The position numbers and the translations under genes are program-made. Positions 8,475-15,119 of a stretch of 64,000 nucleotides of DNA are shown one piece after another. Within the stretch, counting starts at the first letter, position 1. Each line of letters begins with the position of its first letter. The stretch is taken from NCBI RefSeq assembly GCF_047159865.1, contig NZ_AP038804.1, positions 1,612,001 to 1,676,000 of the forward strand, given 5' to 3'. The stretch comes from JAIOSF01 sp047159865. Its GTDB lineage: Bacteria > Campylobacterota > Campylobacteria > Campylobacterales > Arcobacteraceae. Under the pieces are notes generated by a model. The model ran no database searches, was not told the DNA's origin, and saw only the letters and a list, made by a program, of their open reading frames with translations.

Positions 8475-8954
8475 ATGGATAGAAGAGAACTTTTTGGTTC
8501 TCTTTTTTCTTCAAAAGAAAAAGAGAAAAAACAAAGTGTAGTAAGACCTCCATATTTTGTAGATGAGGATTCTTTTCTTAAAGAGTGTATAGAATGTGAT
8601 GGTATTTGTAGCACTTTTTGTGAAGAGAACATTATCGTAATACAAGAGAACAAAACACCAAAGTTGGAGTTTAGTAAAAGTGGCTGTACCTATTGTGATG
8701 AGTGTGCAAAAGCTTGCCCTAGCGATGTTTTAAAAGTTGAATATAAAAAAAATATACCACAAAAAATTGAGATAGATATACTCAAATGTATGAGTTGGCA
8801 TGATACTATGTGTTTTTCATGTAAAGACCCATGTTTAGAAGATGCAATAGAGTTTTTGGGTATGTTTAGACCAAGTATTGTGGATGATAAATGTACTTCA
8901 TGTGGATTTTGCATCAGTAGATGTCCAACACAAGCAATAATTATAAAGGATTAA
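8475..8954 (+). CDS. napF: Ferredoxin-type protein NapF
   Basis: NapF is a cytoplasmic iron-sulfur protein thought to help load the cluster into NapA before export. The 159-residue protein has no signal peptide. Its Cys-rich groups are CIECDGICSTFCEEN (spaced differently from a classic ferredoxin motif and without the Pro), CTYCDECAKACP, then CFSCKDPC, then CTSCGFCISRCP. Two or three [4Fe-4S] clusters are plausible. It starts 2 bases after the napB stop. In Campylobacterota, napF is present in some nap operons (Wolinella) and absent in others (C. jejuni). Confidence 0.88.
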   Translation: MDRRELFGSLFSSKEKEKKQSVVRPPYFVDEDSFLKECIECDGICSTFCEENIIVIQENKTPKLEFSKSGCTYCDECAKACPSDVLKVEYKKNIPQKIEIDILKCMSWHDTMCFSCKDPCLEDAIEFLGMFRPSIVDDKCTSCGFCISRCPTQAIIIKD

Positions 8955-8957
8955 AAG

Positions 8958-9233
8958 ATGGCAGTAAAATTTACATCGTATGTGGATGAAAATAGTGAAG
9001 GAGATTGGTTTATAGAACTTACAGATACTTTAGAAGAAACAACAGTAATATGTAAAGATTTAGATCAGTACAAAGAAAATATTGAAACTTTAGGAAGTAA
9101 ATATGCAAATGATATTGAAGTTGTGTGGACAAAGTCAAAAACACTATCACCAAAAAACTATCAAGAGTTAAGTGATAAAATGGCAGAACTCCAAAAAGAA
9201 TATCAAGACGAGATCGATAAGATAAATGCTTAA
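8958..9233 (+). CDS. Hypothetical protein of the nap operon, 91 aa
   Basis: I do not recognise this protein. It is small, acidic and soluble, with no signal peptide and no Cys. The first two thirds look like a beta-rich fold (VKFTSYVDENSEGDWFIEL...); the last third is a Lys/Glu-rich helix likely to form a coiled coil (ELSDKMAELQKEYQDEIDKI). It starts 3 bases after napF with AAGGA upstream and overlaps napL by 8 bases, so it is translated as part of the operon. A cytoplasmic role in NapA assembly or in NapF/NapD partnership is possible from position alone. Confidence 0.8.
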   Translation: MAVKFTSYVDENSEGDWFIELTDTLEETTVICKDLDQYKENIETLGSKYANDIEVVWTKSKTLSPKNYQELSDKMAELQKEYQDEIDKINA

Positions 9234-10170
9234 AAACATATTATTACTATTACTAGTAAGTAACCTTTTTGCTTTAGAAAATTTAGTTCCAGCAAAGAGC
9301 TTTGAAGCTACAGGTACAGTACAAAGTATCGTACATACTCAAAATAAACTCTATGCAGGAACTGATAATGGTACAGTAGAAGTTTTTGATATAGTATCAA
9401 ATGATAAAATACAAACTATAAAATTACCCAATATAAAAGATTTTATGGGTGATGAGATCGCTGCTAAAATTTATTCTATTGATATTATTGAAGATAAAAT
9501 ATTGATAGTTTCTCAAGGGATGAAAGGGTATAGAAATATATTTTTGTATACCAATAATAGTTTAGTAAAAATAATAGATATAAATCAAAAGATGTTTATA
9601 CAAAAAGCAAGTTTTGTTTCGTCTGATTTTATTTTATTTGGATTGTTAAGTAATCAAATTGGACTTTATAATATTGCGACACAAAAGCAGATTTATTTAA
9701 AGCAAGTAAGTCATTCATCATTTTCGCACTTCATGCTCAATGAAAATAAAACAAAATTTGCAACAACAGATGAGAGTGGGAAAGTACGCATTTTAGATGT
9801 AAACACAGCAAAGCAATTAGAAGTACCAAAAGCAAAAAATTTAGATAAAGTGTACCAACTTGACTATAAAAAAGGTGTGGTGTTAACAGCTGGACAAGAT
9901 AGAAAAGCTGTAGTATATAAGAACTCTTCATCATATAGTTTAGGTTTTGATTTTTTACTTTATGCTTGTGCTTTAAGTCCAAATGCAAAGATAGGAGCTG
10001 TTGCGTACAATGAACAAAATGAAGTTTTAATTTTTGACATCAAAACACAAAAGTATTTGTATACTCTAAGTGCTCAAGAGGCAACACTAACACAAATATT
10101 ATTTATCAATGAAAAAGAGTTGTTTGTAAGTAGTGATAGTCAAATAATAAATTATTATAAATTACAGTAA
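9226..10170 (+). CDS. napL: NapL-like periplasmic beta-propeller protein
   Basis: NapL is found in Campylobacterota nap operons and its precise role is unsettled. This 314-residue protein has a signal peptide (MLKNILLLLLVSNLFA) and repeated WD40/propeller-like units such as KLYAGTDNGTVEVFDI and KFATTDESGKVRILDV, with further degenerate repeats. The fold is therefore probably a beta-propeller in the periplasm. It overlaps the upstream 91-residue gene by 8 bases and is followed 11 bases later by napD. Identification rests on operon position and the propeller pattern. Confidence 0.85.
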   Translation: MLKNILLLLLVSNLFALENLVPAKSFEATGTVQSIVHTQNKLYAGTDNGTVEVFDIVSNDKIQTIKLPNIKDFMGDEIAAKIYSIDIIEDKILIVSQGMKGYRNIFLYTNNSLVKIIDINQKMFIQKASFVSSDFILFGLLSNQIGLYNIATQKQIYLKQVSHSSFSHFMLNENKTKFATTDESGKVRILDVNTAKQLEVPKAKNLDKVYQLDYKKGVVLTAGQDRKAVVYKNSSSYSLGFDFLLYACALSPNAKIGAVAYNEQNEVLIFDIKTQKYLYTLSAQEATLTQILFINEKELFVSSDSQIINYYKLQ

Positions 10171-10180
10171 GGAGTAAATT

Positions 10181-10564
10181 ATGAATATATCAAGTATAGT
10201 AGTCCAAACATTACCAAAGTATCTAGATGAGGTTGTACAGAATTTGAAGAGTTGTGAAGTGTGTGATTATCATATGCATGATGAAAAAGGGCGAATTATC
10301 ATCACTATTGAAGGTGAGGGTGTACAAGAGGAGCTTGAAAAACTCAGAGTAATAGAAAATATTCCTCATGTAGTTGCAGCTGATATGCAAATGGCATATA
10401 GTGAAGATGAACTTGACCAACATATAGAAGTACTGAACAATGCTGATGCTGTTCCAAAAATGTTAAATGATGATGACATCGATTTAGATAAAGTGATTTA
10501 TCGAGGTGACCTCAAAAAGAAAGATTTAGAGGGCTTTGCTGCTGATTTTGACAAGATAGACTAA
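10181..10564 (+). CDS. napD: NapA signal-peptide-binding chaperone NapD
   Basis: NapD is a cytoplasmic chaperone that binds the twin-arginine signal of NapA until cofactor loading is finished. The 127-residue sequence begins with the family pattern MNISSIVVQTLPKYLDEVV and later has GRIIITIEGEG and IENIPHVVAADMQMAYSED, matching the NapD ferredoxin-like fold. A C-terminal extension of about 35 acidic residues goes beyond the core domain. It is the last gene of the nap operon, preceded by AAGGAG. Confidence 0.9.
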   Translation: MNISSIVVQTLPKYLDEVVQNLKSCEVCDYHMHDEKGRIIITIEGEGVQEELEKLRVIENIPHVVAADMQMAYSEDELDQHIEVLNNADAVPKMLNDDDIDLDKVIYRGDLKKKDLEGFAADFDKID

Positions 10565-10584
10565 TCATACAAAAAGGAAAAATC

Positions 10585-11028
10585 ATGGAATATAATGAAA
10601 GTGAATTTTTAATCGAAACACTCGTTCCTCAAGATGAGTTGATCATCTCTCGAACCGATTTAAAAGGAAATATAACTTATGCAAATGATACATTTGCTCA
10701 GATTTCAGGATACAAGATGGGTGAACTTATAGGAAAACCACATAATGTGGTAAGACACCCAGATATGCCAAAGTGTGTTTTTAAAGAGATTTGGGATACT
10801 CTTCAGGAAAAAAAACAATGGAAAGGTATCGTTAAAAATCTTCGGAAAGATACTGGATATTATTGGGTTCATGCTACTATTAGTGGAGTGTATAAAGACA
10901 ATGAACTAGTAGAATACAAATCGATACGAACCCCTATAACTTATGAAGAAAAACTCAAATACCAAAAACTTTATGATGAGCATAGAAATAGAGATAAAGA
11001 AAATATAAGAAGTATCATATACAACTAA
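10585..11028 (+). CDS. PAS-domain protein (Aer-type sensor domain)
   Basis: A 147-residue protein made almost entirely of one PAS domain. The core reads ISRTDLKGNITYANDTFAQISGY, then IGKPHNVVRHPDMP and KGIVKNLRKDTGYYWVHATI, closely following the FAD-binding PAS domain of Aer-like redox sensors. It has no methyl-accepting, kinase or GGDEF output domain, so it must work through a partner. In Campylobacterota such stand-alone PAS proteins act with separate signalling proteins in energy taxis (CetB type). It follows napD by 20 bases and may be co-transcribed. Confidence 0.82.
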   Translation: MEYNESEFLIETLVPQDELIISRTDLKGNITYANDTFAQISGYKMGELIGKPHNVVRHPDMPKCVFKEIWDTLQEKKQWKGIVKNLRKDTGYYWVHATISGVYKDNELVEYKSIRTPITYEEKLKYQKLYDEHRNRDKENIRSIIYN

Positions 11029-11103
11029 AAGTATAGCCCTAAAATACCTATCAAATCAAACTTTAGGTAAAATATATCCTAATAAATACAAGGATATATA
11101 GGT

Positions 11104-12669
11104 ATGGGTGAAGAACAGAAGAAAAGATTAGAACAACAACTTTGGAATATAGCAAACGAACTTAGAGGTAAGATGGATGCTGATGAGTTTCGTGACTATA
11201 TTCTAGGGTTTATCTTTTACAAATACTTATCTGAAAAAATAGAAAACTTCGCCAATGACTTACTAAAAGGTGATGGTATCAAATTTACTCAACTTGATTG
11301 TTCGAACAATGAAGAGCATAAAGAGATGTTTGAAAATATCAAAGAAGATAGTATAGAACAACTTGGATACTTTCTCAAACCTACGGAACTCTTTTCTGCA
11401 ATGGCAGAAAAAGGGAACTCTGAGGCAAATAATTTTATACTAGAAGACTTAACAGAAGTACTTAGACATATAGAACAATCAACAATGGGTCATGAGAGTG
11501 AAGATGATTTTGAAGGGTTATTTGATGACTTGGATTTGACATCTAAAAAATTAGGAAACACAGAAGTTGCTAAAAATACTCTTATATCTAAGGTACTCGC
11601 ACACTTAAACAAAATAGATTTTGAACTCAAAAACAACGATAGAGATGTTTTAGGGGATGCGTATGAGTACTTAATAGCTCAGTTTGCTAGTGGAGCTGGT
11701 AAAAAAGCAGGGGAGTTTTACACACCTCAAGAGGTCTCACAAATATTAGCAAAAATAGTAACAAACAAAAAAACAAAACTCCGATCTGTATATGACCCAA
11801 CTTGTGGTTCAGGTTCATTGCTTTTGCGAGTTGCTAAAGAAGTAGAAAATGTATCTAGCTTTTACGGACAAGAACTAAACAGAACTACTTTTAACCTTGC
11901 ACGAATGAATATGATTATGCATGATGTACACTATAGAAAGTTTGATATCAAACAAGAAGATACTCTTGAACAGCCACAGCATACAGATGAAAGATTTGAA
12001 GCGATAGTTGCAAATCCTCCTTTTTCTGCTCAATGGTCAGCAAATCCACTTCTCTTAAGTGATGATAGATTTTCTCAATATGGAAAACTAGCACCCAAAT
12101 CAAAAGCAGATTTTGCCTTTGTACAACATATGATTCATCATCTTGATGATAATGGTACTATGGCTATTGTATTACCTCATGGGGTATTATTTAGAGGAGC
12201 TGCAGAAGGTCATATCAGAAAGTATCTGTGTGAGGATAGAAACTATTTAGATGCAGTTATAGGATTGCCTTCAAATATCTTTTATGGTACTTCTATACCT
12301 ACTTGTATATTGGTATTTAAAAAATGTAGAGAAGATAGTGAAAATGTACTTTTTATAGATGCTTCAAATCATTTTCTTAAAGCTAAAAATCAAAATTATC
12401 TTAGAAGTGAAGATATAGAAAAAATAGTATCTACTTATAGAGATAGAAAGGTTGAAGATAAGTATTCATATCTAGCACCCTTGAGTGAGCTAAAAGAAAA
12501 TGACTATAACTTAAATATCCCAAGGTATGTAGATACCTTTGAAGAGGAAGAGCCTGTTGATTTAGATGAAGTATCAAAAGAGTTAAAACAACTTGATATG
12601 GATATGAAAACTACTGATGAAACTATCGCTAACTTTTGTAGAGAACTCAATATCTCTACGCCGTTTTAG
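11104..12669 (+). CDS. hsdM: Type I restriction-modification methyltransferase subunit HsdM
   Basis: HsdM methylates adenine at N6 in the target selected by HsdS. The 521-residue protein has the N-terminal HsdM helical domain (LWNIANELRGKMDADEFRDYILGFIFYKYLSEK), the SAM-binding motif DPTCGSGSLLL and the catalytic motif NPPF at residues 304-307. Length and motif order are normal for the EcoR124-like group. A ribosome binding site AAGGA (11091-11095) precedes the ATG by about 8 bases. It opens a four-gene locus with a DUF1016 gene between M and S. Confidence 0.95.
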   Translation: MGEEQKKRLEQQLWNIANELRGKMDADEFRDYILGFIFYKYLSEKIENFANDLLKGDGIKFTQLDCSNNEEHKEMFENIKEDSIEQLGYFLKPTELFSAMAEKGNSEANNFILEDLTEVLRHIEQSTMGHESEDDFEGLFDDLDLTSKKLGNTEVAKNTLISKVLAHLNKIDFELKNNDRDVLGDAYEYLIAQFASGAGKKAGEFYTPQEVSQILAKIVTNKKTKLRSVYDPTCGSGSLLLRVAKEVENVSSFYGQELNRTTFNLARMNMIMHDVHYRKFDIKQEDTLEQPQHTDERFEAIVANPPFSAQWSANPLLLSDDRFSQYGKLAPKSKADFAFVQHMIHHLDDNGTMAIVLPHGVLFRGAAEGHIRKYLCEDRNYLDAVIGLPSNIFYGTSIPTCILVFKKCREDSENVLFIDASNHFLKAKNQNYLRSEDIEKIVSTYRDRKVEDKYSYLAPLSELKENDYNLNIPRYVDTFEEEEPVDLDEVSKELKQLDMDMKTTDETIANFCRELNISTPF

Positions 12670-12680
12670 TAGGGACTAAT

Positions 12681-13727
12681 ATGAATATAGAAATACAAGA
12701 ATATAAAGAGTTTATAAAAACAATAAAATCAAAGATACAATCCTCTCAAATAAAAGCTAGTATCAAAGTAAATGAAGAACTGTTAAAGCTTTATTGGGAT
12801 ATAGCTTTTATGATAATTGAAAAACAAAAAGATTCATCTTGGGGTGATGGTTTTTTAAATAAGTTAAGTACTGATTTAAAAAAAGAGTTTCCAAATATGA
12901 AAGGTTTTTCATATAGAAATTTAAGAGCGATTAAACAATGGTATATATTTTGGCAACAAGTTGTTGCCAAAAGTAGTAAGGAAATTGGGCAACAAGTTGT
13001 TGCCAAAATTTTTATGATACCATGGGGACATAATATTTTTATAGTAAGTAAGTCAAACTCTATAGAAGAAGCACTATTTTATATAAATTTAACTATTCAA
13101 AATAACTACTCAAGAGCTATGTTAAAAAATGAAATAGATAAAAATATATATGAAAGACAGGGAAAATCTATAACAAATTTTGAAGTAAAGCTTCCAGAGG
13201 TTCATTCTGCTTTAGCTGTAGAAACACTTAAAAATCCTTACAATTTTGACTTCACTCAGATGAGAGAAGATTATGATGAAAAAGAACTTGAGGATGCTTT
13301 AGTAGATAATATCACAAGCTTTTTAGTAGAATTAGGGCAAGGCTTTGCTTATCTTGGAAGACAATATAAGCTAATAGTAGATGGTAGTGAGTTTAAAATT
13401 GATTTACTTTTTTATCATGTAAAGCTTCATAGTTATGTAGTTATTGAGTTAAAAACTGTTGATTTTAAGCCTGAATTTGTAGGGAAACTAAATTTTTATA
13501 TCTCTGCAGTGGATGGGGAACTAAAGTCAAAAGAGGATAACCCAACTATAGGGATACTAATATGTAAGTCAAAAAACGATACTGTAGTAGAGTACTCACT
13601 CAAAGATATAAACAAGCCTATGGGAGTAAGTGAATATGAGCTAACCCATGTACTACCTAAAAATCTAAAATCATCACTTCCAACAATAGAAGAGATAGAA
13701 AATGAACTAGGAATGATGGATGAGTAA
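12681..13727 (+). CDS. YhcG-type PDDEXK nuclease-family protein (DUF1016)
   Basis: A 348-residue protein. The N-terminal DUF1016 domain has the KVNEELLKLYWDIAFMI and NMKGFSYRNLRAIKQWYIFW patterns. The C-terminal PD-(D/E)XK nuclease-like domain has FKIDLLFYHVKLHSYVVIELK, which supplies the D...ExK residues. Members often sit in type I R-M loci; the function is unproven, with DNA processing or restriction likely. The segment around residues 91-108 carries QQVVAK twice, encoded by a duplicated palindrome. The gene lies between hsdM and hsdS and overlaps hsdS by 8 bases. Confidence 0.9.
   Translation: MNIEIQEYKEFIKTIKSKIQSSQIKASIKVNEELLKLYWDIAFMIIEKQKDSSWGDGFLNKLSTDLKKEFPNMKGFSYRNLRAIKQWYIFWQQVVAKSSKEIGQQVVAKIFMIPWGHNIFIVSKSNSIEEALFYINLTIQNNYSRAMLKNEIDKNIYERQGKSITNFEVKLPEVHSALAVETLKNPYNFDFTQMREDYDEKELEDALVDNITSFLVELGQGFAYLGRQYKLIVDGSEFKIDLLFYHVKLHSYVVIELKTVDFKPEFVGKLNFYISAVDGELKSKEDNPTIGILICKSKNDTVVEYSLKDINKPMGVSEYELTHVLPKNLKSSLPTIEEIENELGMMDE
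12952..13008 (+). repeat. Duplicated 17-base palindrome inside DUF1016 gene
   Basis: GGCAACAAGTTGTTGCC, with 8-base arms around one central base, occurs at 12952-12968 and 12988-13004. Each copy is followed by AAAA, so the direct repeat is 21 bases with a 36-base period. The repeat keeps frame and encodes GQQVVAK or WQQVVAK. It lies just before the conserved PWGHN segment of the protein. Confidence 0.9.
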
Positions 13728-14889
13728 AATACCTAAATTAAGATTTAAAGAATTTAGTGGGGATTGGGAAGAAAAAAAATTAGAGCTACTTTGTGCAAAA
13801 ATAAGTGACGGTATTCATAGTACACCAGTTTATGATGAAAATGGTGAATATTATTTTGTAAATGGTAATAACCTAAAAAACAGCACTATAATTTTAGATG
13901 AAAAAACTAAAAGAGTTTCAAAAGATGAATATAAAAAACATTATAGAGAACTAAATACTAATACAATATTAATGTCGATTAATGGCACTATAGGAAATAT
14001 TGCATTTTATAATAATGAAAAAGTAATGCTTGGAAAAAGTGCTTGTTACATGAATATAAATGATTCACTTACAAATAAATTTTTTATAAGTAATCAACTT
14101 TCTCATAATAAAATACAATATTTTTACTCTTCTGAATTAACGGGTTCAACAATAAAAAACCTTTCATTAAAAACTATCAAAAATACACCTATTAAGTTGC
14201 CTTCAAAACAAGAACAAGAAAAAATAGCTTCTTTTTTAACTTCTGTTGATACAAAAATAGAACAACTTGTCAGCAAAAAAACCTTACTAAAAGAATATAA
14301 AAAAGGTGTGATGCAAAAGATATTTAATCAAGAGATTAGATTTAAGGATGATGATGGGAGTGATTTTTGTGATTGGGAAGAGAAGAAGTTAGATGAAATT
14401 GTTAAAAGATATGATAATTTGAGAGTGCCCATATCCTCATCTAATAGAAGTAGTGGAAATACACCTTATTATGGGGCTAATGGAATACAAGACTATGTTC
14501 AAGGATTTACACATGAAGGAGAGTTTATATTAGTTGCAGAGGATGGGGCAAATGATTTAAGGAATTATCCTATTAAATATGTAAATGGTAAAATTTGGGT
14601 AAATAATCATGCTCATGTTCTTCAAGCAAAAAGAGATATTGCAAACAATAGGTTTTTAGAATATTCATTTTCTAAAATAAATATAGAACCCTTTTTAGTT
14701 GGTGGTGGTCGTACTAAATTAAATGCTAATATAATGATGAAAATAAATACTTTATTACCTTGTATTGAAGAACAAATAAAAATAGCAAACTTTTTATCTT
14801 CAATAGATAGAAAAATTGAGAAAACTCAAAAACAATTAAAACAAACAAAAGAGTTTAAAAAAGCATTATTGCAGACAATGTTTGTGTAG
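13720..14889 (+). CDS. hsdS: Type I restriction-modification specificity subunit HsdS
   Basis: HsdS recognises the bipartite DNA target for the HsdM/HsdR complex. Two target-recognition domains are present in 389 residues, each opening with a DWEEKKL segment. Each is followed by a conserved helix: PSKQEQEKIASFLTSVDTKIEQL near the middle and CIEEQIKIANFLSSIDRKIEKT at the end. The two halves differ in their variable parts, so the target sequence cannot be predicted. It overlaps the DUF1016 gene by 8 bases. Confidence 0.94.
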   Translation: MSKIPKLRFKEFSGDWEEKKLELLCAKISDGIHSTPVYDENGEYYFVNGNNLKNSTIILDEKTKRVSKDEYKKHYRELNTNTILMSINGTIGNIAFYNNEKVMLGKSACYMNINDSLTNKFFISNQLSHNKIQYFYSSELTGSTIKNLSLKTIKNTPIKLPSKQEQEKIASFLTSVDTKIEQLVSKKTLLKEYKKGVMQKIFNQEIRFKDDDGSDFCDWEEKKLDEIVKRYDNLRVPISSSNRSSGNTPYYGANGIQDYVQGFTHEGEFILVAEDGANDLRNYPIKYVNGKIWVNNHAHVLQAKRDIANNRFLEYSFSKINIEPFLVGGGRTKLNANIMMKINTLLPCIEEQIKIANFLSSIDRKIEKTQKQLKQTKEFKKALLQTMFV

Positions 14890-14923
14890 ATTATGGTAAA
14901 ATAAAATATAAAGGAATAATATT

Positions 14924-15076
14924 ATGAGTAAAAATCCATTAGATAAAAAAGAGTTAGAAAAGATTATAAAAACAACTCAAAATATTGAGGGCTATAAAGA
15001 ACCTACTAAAGAACTAGTAGCAAAAGTAAAAACTTTAAGAGAAAAATATGGCATCAAAGTACAAAAACGAAACTAG
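14924..15076 (+). CDS. Small FIC-antitoxin-like ORF, 50 aa
   Basis: ATG at 14924 follows AAGGAATAATATT and encodes 50 residues ending at TAG 15074-15076. The sequence is highly charged and helical and contains TQNIEG, which fits the S/T-x-x-x-E-G/N inhibitory motif of FIC-toxin antitoxins (VbhA type), followed by a helix (TKELVAKVKTLREKYGIK). No Fic toxin follows. Genes for Fic or similar proteins often sit between hsdS and hsdR, so this may be what is left of such a pair. The ORF and motif are seen; the antitoxin role is inferred. Confidence 0.5.
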   Translation: MSKNPLDKKELEKIIKTTQNIEGYKEPTKELVAKVKTLREKYGIKVQKRN

Positions 15077-15119
15077 TTCTATTTTTGAAAAAATAGTATG
15101 CGATGGATTAAATAAATGA
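15048..15119 (+). CDS. Mini-ORF coupled to hsdR, possible toxin remnant
   Basis: A 23-codon ORF (beginning MASKYKNE) starts inside the antitoxin-like ORF in another frame. Its TGA overlaps the hsdR ATG as ATGA (15116-15119), the usual layout for translational coupling. An N-terminus of this kind is plausible for a Fic protein of which only the first codons remain, but the peptide is too short to prove it. It may simply be a leader that brings ribosomes to hsdR, which has a weak ribosome binding site. Confidence 0.3.
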   Translation: MASKYKNETSSIFEKIVCDGLNK

